NCBI GenBank assembly: GCA_027704905.1
Contig: CM051013.1
Location: 10,663,203 to 10,727,202, forward strand
Direction: 5' to 3'
DNA length: 64,000 bases
From: Muraenolepis orangiensis
Lineage: Eukaryota; Chordata; Actinopteri; Gadiformes; Muraenolepididae
In this document: piece by piece, positions 1 to 12,655 of the stretch
Numbering within the stretch: the stretch's first letter is position 1
How the letters are laid out: each line of letters opens with the position of its first letter
Notes under the pieces: model-generated
Told to the model about the DNA's origin: nothing
Database searches by the model: none
What the model saw: only the letters and a program-made list of their open reading frames with translations
Made by a program: the position numbers and the translations under genes

Positions 1-316
1 ACACACTCACCCATCCATACACACATTCACTCATTTATACACAGACTCACCAACAAACCTTATTTCACACCCATTAATTGATCCATTCAAACACACATTC
101 CATTTATACATACACTCATCCATACACCATTTACCTACCATTCACCAATTCATACACACACTCACCCATTCATACACACACTCACCCATCCACTAACCCA
201 TTCATAGACACACGCACCCATGCAGATACACATTCGCACACTCCATACACCCCACATACAGTAATTCACACTCACCCATTAATTCATCCATTCATACACA
301 CATACACCCATTGTGA
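1..316. repeat. degenerate CA/CCAT-rich minisatellite
   Basis: Irregular repetition of a motif of about 20 bp (cattcatacacacactcacc and variants), cut by the left edge. The 85-codon His/Thr-rich frame over it is a by-product. Confidence 0.7.
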
Positions 317-850
317 CAGCTTGTTGTTATATTAGGCTTAGGTGCCTTGCTCAGGAGCCCAGATTCTAGTCCACTTCTGTCCGTCCACCGTGAACCACAA
401 GACCTCCAACAAGTGGAGGAGACACTGGAGAGAATCACGTCAAGAGAGTCCTTAAAACTACAAATCTTCCCCTGCAAGAAGTCCTCATGTTGGGGCGTAA
501 TGAGCTCTGGTACAAGCTCATAAAGGGGTTTTAAATTAAGTAGATTTGCGTTTTGTATTATAAACATCATTATTAAACAGTCTATTAGGTGTTATCCCCG
601 GGATTACATTCACATTTAGAGTCCCTTAGCTTTCATCCAAAACGACTATATCAAGTGAGGCATAGCGCAATCTAAGCATACGCATACCACACGTTTCCTA
701 AAAAAATTAAGTAAAACAGCCAGATAGCATAGTAATCAGAAAGACATGGTTAATAATATAAACATATATTTTTAAAGGAGTGCATGATAGTCGCAGCTCA
801 GAGATACTGGGATTGCACATATTAACAAAGCTCTTGCTTTAACCATCCAA
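317..850. other. unassigned non-coding DNA
   Basis: No gene, repeat family or regulatory site recognised. Confidence 0.5.
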
Positions 851-859
851 TTAAATACT

Positions 860-928
860 ACAACAACAACAACAACAACAACACAACAACAACAACAACA
901 ACACAACAACAACAACAACAACAACAAG
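860..928. repeat. (CAA)n microsatellite
   Basis: Interrupted CAA trinucleotide array. Confidence 0.9.
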
Positions 929-1131
929 CAGCGCTATGTGAAAGCGATCTCCAAACAGGAGCACATTTGATGGTTTGGGGGCAAGCAGAACAAAAAGCAG
1001 CCTTTTTTTTGTTTGTTGTGTGATGATGTCGCCGCGGGGAAGACACTCTCACACCGTGCTCAACACCCCCATGATCCACCTTGTCACTGCAACATGACTG
1101 ACACACTACACAAGACACAGACATGCTCCCT

Positions 1132-1272
<141 letters not shown>

Positions 1273-1449
1273 ACCGGATGCCAGTGTGATAAGGGGATTT
1301 CCTGAACTTATGATGTCATTGATGGATCCCCATTGGGGTCGCAGGTCACGCATTGGCCTGTAGGTGACCTCGTGGGAGGACCGTAAGTTTATTATCATGT
1401 GAGTCCAGATAAATGCTTCCTGCGTATGTCTGTGTGTGTGTGTATAGTC

Positions 1450-1490
<41 letters not shown>

Positions 1491-2244
1491 CCCCTGCGTA
1501 TTCATCGGAGAGTCCCTGAATTCGCTTGACATTCGGAAGACGGCCTGACAGTTCAACTTCTCATTAATCAGTGAACTCTGCTCTGTCAGTATCATTACAG
1601 GCGTCTGATGAACTGACTGCAATTAAAAATGTTGAGTTTTTTTGTAATGTGCTTTGTCTTCAAACATGCTAGTAGTTTTCCGATTCAAAGTAGGCCACTG
1701 TATGAATTAAATCCTAATAGTTCTCACAAACACTGAAGAAGATGAATGATAAGATAATCCTTGACGAGAAATGCGGGTGTGTTGTCAGTAGTACGGGACA
1801 GTTATGCAAATTAAAAATAGATTAAATAGGAATAAAATGACAATAACAAACATACAGAAAATTGAAATGTTGCAGTAAAGTGCATGGTAATATAGTATAA
1901 TTTACAGTTTAAATTGACAGGTTAAAAAGACAGTCAAGGTATAAATGTGATATGAGCAGCATAATAATAGGTATATGTATATACAGGTAAGTGATTTAAC
2001 GTAGTGATCAGGGGTATGCTATTATTAAAAGCAGGATACAAATATATAGATGTAAATGTATATACAAGTGAGCATATATAAATGTATGGCAAGTATAAAT
2101 GTATATGTATATACAGGAGTAGGAGCAGTTCTATCAACATATTTAAATATATATTGCAGGTACAGTAAACAGGTATCTTAGTAATAAATATGTAAACTAT
2201 AGAGAGGTAGGTAAGTTTTTTTTACAGTTTGTTTTTTTTTTTTT

Positions 2245-3530
2245 CTTTTTTTTACAGTTAGTCAGAGACATTGGTGGTGATTGTTATAGGTGTTGAGCAG
2301 AGGTGTGGGGCAGGAGCGTGAGCGGGGGGGGGGGGTGCAGCAGCCAGGGGGACAGCAGAGGTGCAGCAGCAGGGGGGGGGGGACAGCAGAGGCGTGGAAG
2401 CAGGGGGGGAGGGGCAGCAGGGGGGTGCATCAGGGTGGGGGGATGGGGGCTGTCTTCGTGGTGCAGAGTTCAGGGAGATGACAGCTGAGGGGAAGAAGCT
2501 GTTCCTAAGCCTGCTTGACTTGGAACAAAGGTTTCTATAGCGCCTCCCGGAGGGGAGGAGGGCAAACAGTCCATGGTTGGGGTGAGAGGGGTCATCCACT
2601 ATTTTTTGTGCCTTCCTCAGACACCGTTTGTGGTGGGTAGTGTTTATTGCAGGGAGGGGTAGTCCAACGATGACAGGTGGGCTTTCCTCAGTCTACTCAG
2701 GAAGAAGAGACGCTGGTGAGCCTTCTTTACCAGTGAGGCAGTATTGAGGGACCAGGAGAGGTCCTCGGAGATGTGGACCCCCAGGAATTTGAAGCTGGAG
2801 ACACGCTCAACCTCCGCTCCGTTGATGAGGATGGGGGCGTGTGCGCCAGCTCTGGTCTTCCTGAAGTCGACGATGAGCTCCTTGGTCTTCTTGGTGTTGA
2901 GGGCCAGGTTGTTGTCAGCGCACCACGCCACCAGGTGCTGGACCTCCTCCCTGTATGCTGCCTCATCGTTGTTTCTGATGAGGCCCACCACCGTTGTGTC
3001 GTCAGCAAACTTGATGATGGTGTTTGTACCATGTACAGGAGTGCAGTCGTGGGTGAAGAGGGAGTAGAGGAGAGGGCTCAGCACACAGCCTTGTGGAACG
3101 CCGGTGTTTAGGGTGAGGGTGGAGGAGGTGAGATGGTCTAACCTGACTGACTGGGGTCTGTTGGTTACAAACTGAGGGGTTGATGTCAAGGTTCTTGGTT
3201 TTCATGATGGTGTTAAATGCTGAGCTGAAGTCTATGAACAGCATTCTCACGTGGGTGTTGCTCTCATCCAGGTGGGAGAGAGCGGAGTAAAGAGTTGAGG
3301 AAATGGCGTCCTCCGTGCTCCTGTTCTCACGGTAGGCAAATTGGTATTTATCTAGTGAGGGTGAGAGGCCAGATTTGAGGTGAGCCAGGACCAGCCTCTA
3401 GAAGCACTTCATGATGATGGGGGTGAGTGCAACAGGGCGGAAGTCGTTGAGGCTCGCTGCAGAGGAGTGTTTTGGCACTGGCACAATGGAGGTGGTTTTA
3501 AAGCATATGCCCATATCTAGAAGATTGTTT
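2245..3530 (-). mobile_element. LINE 3' fragment (jockey/L2-like reverse transcriptase), degenerate
   Basis: Minus-strand frames read STEDAIS, MLFIDFSSAFNTI, NRPQSVRLDHLTSSTLTLNT, GVPQGCVLSPLLYSLFTHDC, IIKFADDTTVVGLI, LNTKKTKELIVDFRK, FKFLGVHISEDLSW and RLFFLSRLRKAHL. These are non-LTR reverse transcriptase blocks, including the catalytic FADD. At least one deletion/frameshift lies between FNTI and NRPQSV, and the endonuclease half is missing. The tail (RNSFFPSAV) continues to about 2470; poly-T at 2228-2251 may mark the 3' end. Confidence 0.88.
2315..2448 (+). repeat. G-run-rich low-complexity tract
   Basis: Several runs of 5-10 G separated by short GCAGCAG spacers inside the LINE 3' region; potential G-quadruplex on the plus strand. 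Confidence 0.7.
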
Positions 3531-3931
3531 TGTCATTGGTCTCCATGTTGGTACACACATGTACTGAAAAAAACAATACTGCTTCTTCCCCTCCCCCCAT
3601 CCCTGGCTGCACTGTCATATTGCATCCAACAACCGCATTCTAATATAATATAAAGATAATATTTATCATGGTTTCTGCATTCTTTCTTCATTTCTTCTCT
3701 GTGTATTTTTTTTTTTATAATGAGAGCATAATAATCTGAAATTATTATAAGAAGATGATGCATGGGCTGTGTCATCGTCTGATAATGTGTTTTGGTTTTT
3801 ATTGCTTCATAATGGAACAAACCTCCACCACAGGGACCTACATGGCTGCAACATTTCTGCCAACCTTGGATGTTTCTTTATTCATGCAATTATTATTTCC
3901 CACATGAGAGTGGAGATAGCATGGAAGTGGG

Positions 3932-4031
<100 letters not shown>

Positions 4032-4269
4032 TCCAATCCATCTTCTGATCCTGAACCTCACTGGCTCCCTCCAGCCACCCAGATGCTGTCTCCTTCTATC
4101 TATTGCATTACAGATGTTCAGGGGTAGTCGATAAAGGGAAGCTCGGGCCTCCTCTGGGAAAGGAAGCGCTGCACTCTTTTCCACTCCTGTTGCTGGTGAT
4201 TACAGCGTTCACACACCATACCATGATGAACACAGATCCAACACAGCAACACTCTCCGCTGGCAAGGGC

Positions 4270-5500
<1,231 letters not shown>

Positions 5501-5504
5501 GTTC

Positions 5505-5990
5505 AAGATTCAAGATTTTTTATTTGCCATATGCAACAAATACAATGGAATGCTTACTCCCCATTCCCTCCCACAGTATTACATTCCTCTAATGTAACAC
5601 TATATACTATACTATGTGCTATACTTATACTACATATATATATATAACATATATAACACCATACTATAACAATACTGTACACAATAAAAATAACAATAAA
5701 ATAACATTAAAGTGACTGATGGATGATATGTACATGTGTTGAATTGTGCAAAAAGCATTAAAAAAGCATTTTAAAGTGCCAGTAGTGCAGCAGCACCATG
5801 AATACAGTGCATTACATTGCAGAACAGTGCAGTAACTGTAATGAGTCCAGAAAGTCCAGCAAAAGTATGATAGTGTAATGTAATATGTATGACAATGTTA
5901 TGATCGTGGCAGCACTCCTAGCAGTTGATTAGGCACACTGTCTGTGGATAAAGGTGAGTAGGCCTAATGCAGGACAGCTGAGTCTGTTTG
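5505..5990 (-). mobile_element. LINE 3' end (same family as 47760-48170)
   Basis: Matches 47780-48060 over about 270 bp with small gaps (shared tgcaaaaagcatt, agtgccagtagtgcagcagc and ggcagcactcctagcag). Read on the minus strand it ends in a TTGAATC-type tail at about 5505, typical of fish LINE 3' termini. Confidence 0.7.
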
Positions 5991-6066
5991 AAGACAGAGT
6001 GTGTTGTGTCAGTGTAAAGTAAACTCTGGGTCTGTGGTGACACAAAGCTCCATTCGTTCATTCAAC

Positions 6067-6069
<3 letters not shown>

Positions 6070-6140
<71 letters not shown>

Positions 6141-6188
6141 CACTCACACTCACACACACACACACACACACACACACGAGAGAGAGAG

Positions 6189-6226
<38 letters not shown>

Positions 6227-6232
6227 GAGAGA
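6070..6232. repeat. compound (CT)n-(CTCACT)n-(CA)n-(GA)n microsatellite
   Basis: CT, CTCACT, CA and then GA arrays in one 163-bp tract; the CT and GA arms are complementary. Confidence 0.92.
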
Positions 6233-6234
6233 CC

Positions 6235-8490
6235 CTACTCCCCTGCGATGAAACCTGGGTTCCCTGAATGGAATCCTTTTCCGTATATATAAAAGATTCC
6301 GACGGGGATTCTGTAAAGTAGGAACGTGAATAATTGATTGTGACATTTGAAGATAATGAAAAGCAAGCGAGACATTACGTGGCATTATGGGATATCAGGT
6401 ATCACGGGGGGTATCACAGATGCACGCTGTGGCTGGAGGTCACTACTACCCTGGTCCTTTCCCACGATGCATCGGGAAGATTTTTGCCATCACATTAAAG
6501 GCTGTTAACGCAGCCGCAGGTACGATTTGAGTCTGAAAATCTAAAAAGTCTCACGCAGAGCATTTCACTGATAGCTGACAGGCGGCTATAGTTATTACTT
6601 AAATTATAGCTCTTAAATAGCGTTAGAAAGTTTGGTTTGTTTTGGCACCAGCTTAAGAGGCAATTTAAGAGAAGGTTTGGTATGTCTGGGACATCCAAAT
6701 GTCCTGTCTGGGATTAATAAAGTTCATCTCTTATCTTATCTGATAGTAATATGCTTGTAATAACTCTATGAACAATCCATCTAGTTTCACCTGCACTCTC
6801 GTGGCAACAGATGAGACCGAGGATAGCTGAGATCCAGTCTACAGAAACATCCACCGTGTTATCAGATTCAAATACAAGACGATGGCACCATTTTAAGGCG
6901 GGCAGCCTTAAGGGTGTCCTCATAGGCTATCAGTCGGCCATACAATATTCACTGCAGGCGCAAGCTGCTGTGCGTATTAAGTATTAAAGCTCCGTCTCAC
7001 TTCCATGTTGCCTCCGCCTCCGCTGTCTCCAAACAGTGCAGACATGTTAACTACAAGACCCATTCTCTCCAATATGGCCGCCAGCTGTGGCGGTAATTAC
7101 TAGGTGTGTGTGTGTGTAGAGTTTCTGGGATGTGGGAGATGGAGGAGATATTAAAGATTGATGAGAGATGATTGTGAGTAAGGGGGGGGGTTGACGAGAC
7201 TTCCTGTGGTTCCCATCGCCACCCCGCTGGGATCCCAGTCTCCCTTTGGCGCGGTGCCAGCAACAGCGAAACAGCGTCGGTTGTAATTCAGAGGTAGGCT
7301 CTAATATTCATAAAGTTGTCTCCGCTGTGGTTTGAAGTCGGCGTCTCAAACGACGAGCCAGACAAAGTGATCGTAAAAAACAGATAGACATTTCTTTACG
7401 TGGGCTCACAGGAGAATTACAGGAAGCCATTCAACACACTTACCGAGATGCCAACCAACTGACAGGAGGCTACGATCAATGTGTGGCCTATTTTGGATTG
7501 ACTTATGGCTAAGATGTCTATTAGTCTATTTTCCTCACCGGAAAAACCTCTGAAGTTAGATGCTGTGATACCCATACAATGCAATGGATCCAAATTCTAT
7601 TGCTATTTACTATTTAGCAGATACCCAACACGACCGACAGTGATTCAGTTCAGATACAGGACATTAAGGAGCGGGTAGGGGGCTTCAACATCTTGCTCAA
7701 GGATGCCCACAGGTTCTGGGTTTGATCCTCAGAGTCCAAAGCCTCTAGCCACTACCTTCTCCTGCTTCCTTCAATATTTAGACAAAGCCTTCCAGAAATA
7801 TATACAGACGATCACTCCCAGAGAAGTTGTTCTCAGAAGGGACACTCTAACCACAACATCAACACCGGCGGTGATACGTCACGTTATGTCCTTCTGTCCG
7901 TCAGCTGTGCTCAGACTCTTAATACAACCTCTGATATTCATGAGAAGACCTCCGTGGGGGCTTCTCATTGGTCATTCAGCACCTCGCGTTGCGATTCGGG
8001 TCCAATCCCCGCCCCCAGAGACCGGCTGACAGCCAAAGGGAGTAGTAGGAAGTACACACCATTTTGAATTTCTACAACACAGCAATTTCTGGAGGGTTCT
8101 TGCAACACACGAATGCTTACACCCAAAGTGTAAAAAAAGCCCTTAAAATATCTAATTTATTAAGCCCGGTGAATATATCAGTTATTGTTCCTCTGCTGAA
8201 AGATGAGGAAAGGTCAGTGGACTTGATAAGTTGGGTTTTGGACAGCGAGTTGAATGGACTTCTATTCAACTGCAAGCTAATGAGGATATTGGGGAGAGGT
8301 GCTGCAGGAAGGAGTTTGAATACCATTGTGTTCCACACATTATGGGATGGAATGATCTGTCCCTGATGGCTGATATGATGAGCCTCATTTTCTCAAATCT
8401 TTTGATTAATTCCTATTCTCGTCCCCAAAAAATATCCATTGTATGCTACACATTTCTTTGTATGAATATATACTGTAAATATATGATATA
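6235..8490. other. unassigned non-coding DNA
   Basis: No long conserved frame. A tRNA-like B-box fragment near 7690-7740 (tgctcaaggatgccc, gggtttgatcctc) suggests an old SINE piece; the rest is not recognised. Confidence 0.4.
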
Positions 8491-8575
8491 CAATCAGAAT
8501 CAGAATCAGAATTCCTTTATTGTCATAGTGTACAAGTACATCAAAATGTTATAGCAATCCTCAAGTCACTCTTAA
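8490..8575 (-). mobile_element. LINE/SINE 3' tail fragment
   Basis: Contains the fish tail motif aatcagaattcctttattgt followed by tagcaatcctcaagtcactc. The latter recurs at 40608-40628 (tagcaatcctcaagacactc), and a related tail is at 53042-53080. Confidence 0.6.
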
Positions 8576-8640
8576 AAACAACAATTCCAAAAAATATAAA
8601 TTATAAAAAAAACTGAGGTAAAAAATGTCCATTAGCCAAT

Positions 8641-8642
8641 AT

Positions 8643-8691
<49 letters not shown>
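8641..8691. repeat. (TA)n microsatellite
   Basis: About 50 bp of TA. Confidence 0.9.
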
Positions 8692-8693
<2 letters not shown>

Positions 8694-9738
8694 CAAGTCG
8701 TTCATATTCAGCTGAGGTTAGCATAGCATTAACTTCTTCTGTGTGTGCTTCTGCTGTGCCAGTATGTATTGCATCTTTGTTGTGTAGGACTGTGTTTGAA
8801 ATGTCCAACTATTTTACGGCACTTTGCTAAAGCACCATCAATCAAATCCACAGTCGTGGAGACAGCAACGGGCCTCTGTATAATGTGCGCTATACAGGGC
8901 ATATGGGCTCAAAGGGAAGTTTCTTTGCTGCCGCAATCATATTGCGAGGGCTATCAGTCCCTATTGTGGTCACTTTGTCCATTATTTCCCACTCGTTTGC
9001 AACTTCAAGAAATTGGCTAGCTTCTGCTAAATGACTTTCCTCCGTTTTAACAACACCTAAAGCGAACAAATGTAGTTTCCATTTGTCATCAATTAGGTGT
9101 GCTGTTACGCCGAGGTAGTTGTGGTTACTTACTGATGTCCAGTGGTCTCCAGTCAATGCAATACATTTAGCCTGTGCTAACTGTTTTTGCTTTAGTTGCC
9201 TTTTCACTCCCATACAGTTCATGGATTTTTGTGACAACAGTTCCTTTGAAGGCAGCTTGTAAGATTGGTCAGCTGAAGCGATCTGTAGAATGTCTTGAAG
9301 CCCCTTATCTTCCACAATACTGATGGGCCTGCAGTCCATGGCAATCCATGTTGCAAAGCACCTGTTAGCCTAGTTGTAGTTGCCTTATTGACGGACCTGC
9401 CTTTGCTGCACTTAGCCAGTGTGGTTCGGCGAGTGTGGCTCGATACCATCGCTGTGGTAGCATCTTTGCTAAAATCAGCAAAAATGTTCTTTGCCCGAAG
9501 ATGGTACTTAAGACTTGTTGTGCTCCGATGGAAAGACAACTCAGCTAAGTTTTCCGCCCAGCACTCTCAGTCTCTCTCTGCCTGTCAGCTAGTTCCCAGG
9601 TGAACATGCGCGCTGGAAATACTGAGGGAGGTGCCGTCTAAACTGGATACTATGATTCATTTGAGTTCCAAAAAATGTTACGCATGAAAGTCTCGAGATT
9701 AATCACATGAGTTAACGCGTTAATTTGACAGCCCTAAT
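8692..9738 (-). mobile_element. hAT (ZBED-like) DNA transposon relic
   Basis: Minus-strand frames read FHRSTTSLKYHLRAKN (end of a BED zinc finger), then WIAMDCRPISIVEDKGLQDI, GDHWTSVSNHNYLGVTAHLI and IGTDSPRNMIAAAKKL, which belong to the N-terminal half of hAT transposases. A frameshift separates the two blocks and the C-terminal hATC dimerisation region is absent. The right end, ttaacgcgttaatttgacagccctaa (9713-9738 in pieces: ttaacgcgttaa, ttgacagccctaa), matches known fish hAT termini. The left end is lost at the (TA)n. Confidence 0.85.
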
Positions 9739-10130
9739 ATATATAAATATTCTCATTTGGTCACATTAGTATGAACGTTTTTTGTGCCATATTTTGTGAG
9801 AAAAAACACAAATTCCAGCATCTAACCGGTGCTGCTAGCATGCTAGTAGTTTCAAATTTCAATGTGAACTTGCAAACAATGCAAAGAATTGTAGTCTAAA
9901 TAACTTCATTGAATCTCAAAGCTTGCTGGTTCAGCATGGTATTGTCACATAATCACATTATTATAAAGATTTTGCATGCCACATTTCATTCAAAAACATT
10001 GCTAAATAGCTGAGCTAATATACAGTGCTTTGAAAAAAGTATTGACCCCCTAGCACACCAAATAAAACAGAGAAATATATTCATTGCATAAGTATTCATA
10101 CCCTTTGTCACGGCAAGCCCAAATTAACTC
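9739..10130. other. unassigned non-coding DNA
   Basis: AT-rich, nothing recognised. Confidence 0.5.
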
Positions 10131-10954
10131 AGTTCTGGAGACCTGTGTTCCTGTGTTGGTATTGTAAATGATGATCAGTAAGGTAAGTATCACAATGTTT
10201 GAACTATGACATTTTCATTTAAATTATGATGAAGTATAAGAATGTGTTTGTGACTACTGTTTGAGTGTGTTTTGGTTAGGATTTTCTTTTTTAAATATGA
10301 CAAGTCATACATTCAGTCCACAACGACACCAGGAGTCTACGGCGCAGTAAGTGATGAAGCTCTCCACTGCAGCAATACTGATCCACTCAGAGTTTATAAC
10401 TGACATTACAATTCACATTGTCACGGCTGGGTGTAGGTGGGACCCAAGAGCAGGGAGAACAGACGTCAAATGGAACAGGTGCTTTAATGTCTGATCCAAG
10501 GCAGAGGTACAGACAGGGCAAATCCAAAACGTGTTCAAGGCAAGCAGATGCAAATGTCTTGTTGGTGCAGTTGTGAGAGCTGCTGCTTAGCAGTTCTGTT
10601 GGTTAGCAGTTAGCAGAATCTGTTCGATTCCCGCTGAGGTTGGTATTGTGAAATTGTGGAGCGTGTTCTCCATGGCAATGTGATTTTACAAACATAACAA
10701 TGTCCTGTTAATTGTATTGTCAATTAATACCTCCGATACAAATCAGAGCACACAGAGCACACTTGCTGTGTTGCTGTGGTGCTGTTTGTCTCTGTGGTGC
10801 TTAAAGACAAACTATCCCAATGTGGATTGTATAGAGGTCAGGTTGAGTGTGAAACATAGTATACTGTGTGTGCAAATAAGTAAGGCGTTTTGGTTACGAT
10901 TTTCTTTAAAAAAAATATTCATATTCATAAAACACCGGAGAACCACTAATTCAT

Positions 10955-11095
10955 CAATCCACACCCCCACACAATGGGGAAGCCAAGCCGCCATTCACCC
11001 TCACACCGCTGCCACAACTACACCAGGACTTGAACAGGGGTCTCCAGAACAGAGAGCGTTGCCGCTCTCTACTGCGCCACCGTGGTGCAACCTCT
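10955..11095 (-). mobile_element. tRNA-derived SINE
   Basis: The minus strand shows an A box (ggtggcgcagtagagagcg) and, about 40 nt later, a B box (tgttcaagtcct), the internal pol III promoter layout of tRNA-derived SINEs. Confidence 0.65.
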
Positions 11096-11249
11096 TTATC
11101 ACTCTCGAGTTTATAATTGACATTACAATTCACATGACATTGATCATTTCTAAAACTTCATTAGGTTCCCAAGGAGAGAACATTCAGCAGAACTTGAACC
11201 CAGGTCTCCAGCATTGAGCAGCTGAGTTCAGTCCATTGTAGCACAGAGA

Positions 11250-11347
11250 CGCCTGCTTTGACCTTGCCTGCTTTGACCTTGCCTGCTTTGACCTCGCCTG
11301 CTTTGACCTCACCTGCTTTGACCTCACCTGCTTTGACCTCACCTGCG
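11250..11347. repeat. 15-bp tandem repeat
   Basis: About six to seven copies of cctgctttgacctYg. Confidence 0.85.
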
Positions 11348-12017
11348 TTCTAAATTGACCTTGATAGAACAGAAAGCTGTTTGTTAACTGCTCTGGAGCC
11401 ATGGGTTCAATTTGTGGAGTGCACTCTCAATCTAAATTTGAATTTTGAAACATAACAATGTCCTGTTAATTGTAATGTAAATGAATACCTCCGACCAAAT
11501 CAGAACACTTGTCTCTGTGGTGCTGTTGTCAGATATATTGGTCAACAGCTTTGGAGTCGTCGGTTCATGTCCAGCTAATAACGCTCTCCTTGGAAGCCTG
11601 ACACCATTTTGGAAACTATGTCATGTGAATTGTAATGTCATAAACTCAGAGCATGTCTGAGCCAGCGACTCGTTGGCGTAGGTGTGAGAGCTGCAGGTTA
11701 GCAGTTTTGGCGACCTGTTTTCGATTCCCGCTGAGGTTGGTGTTGTGAATGATGATGTGGTAAGGTAAGAATGACAATGTGTGATAATAGTAATTCATTA
11801 GTTGTAATGTTTTTAGGTAGTTGTAATATTTCTAGTTTGTTGTCATATTCCATCATTAATTGTTATATTTCTAGTTAGTTGTCATATTTCATCATAAGTT
11901 GTAATATTCCTTGACATGGACCAACGCAGCACTACTGTCATCCACAATTTCATTGTTATCCTCATTGAGGTTGAACAATGACGAAGGTGGTGTGTGTGCA
12001 TCTGCATGTATGTGTGG

Positions 12018-12108
12018 GTGTGGTGTGTGTGTGTGTGTGTGGTGTGTGTGTGTGTGTGGTGGGTGTGCATGTGTGTGGGTGTGTGTGTGGGTGGGGTGTG
12101 TGTGGTGT
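12018..12108. repeat. (GT)n microsatellite, interrupted
   Basis: GT array with GGTG interruptions. Confidence 0.85.
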
Positions 12109-12169
12109 GAAAAGACCTGCAGTTAGCAGGTCTTTTCAGCCTTTATTTTCCTTTGAGAGCCAACAGCCC

Positions 12170-12350
12170 TGAGCCAGCCAGCCAGCCTAAGGGGTTAGGG
12201 GCCAGCCAGCCATTCAGCCAGCCAGCCAGCCATTCAGCCAGCCAGCCATCAGCCAGCCAGCCAGCCAGCCAGCCTCTAGCCAGCCAGCCAGCCAGCCTGC
12301 CTGCTTGCCTGCCTGCCTCCCTCCCTCCCTCCCTCCCTCCCCCCCCTGTC
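12170..12350. repeat. (CAGC)n / (CTGC)n / (CTCC)n microsatellite
   Basis: CAGC/CCAG tetranucleotides grading into CTGC, CTCC and a C-run. Confidence 0.9.
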
Positions 12351-12655
12351 GGGACAACCCAAGCTAATGAGTCCAGTCGGGTCCAGTTTAGTGGAATGGC
12401 CTTCACTTTCACTTGTAACGGACACCTGACGCACACCTTTAGCGATGCTATAGTTATTGCATGGGTCATGTCCTTGTATCGCTTAAACTTCCTTCTGTAC
12501 AAGGTAATGGCTGACAACGTGTTGATGTGAGTGGGAGAGTGGGTGAGTCAACGTCCAAGCCTATTTCTGTAGCGTGATTGGCTGTTCATGTTGCATTTGG
12601 GCAGGTATAGGGAAAATGATCGAATCATTTTATCATAGTTATCGTGGAAAGCTGT

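Larger units (their letters stand above)
10130..11770. repeat. mosaic of duplicated and inverted tRNA-like repeat units
   Basis: Several blocks recur: aacataacaatgtcctgtta (about 10692 and 11449), gacattacaattcacat (10401 and 11118, and inverted near 11625), and cgattcccgctgaggttggt (about 10625 and 11730). The last carries a tRNA B-box-like GTTCGATTCCC. It looks like one repeat family duplicated and partly inverted. Confidence 0.65.
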
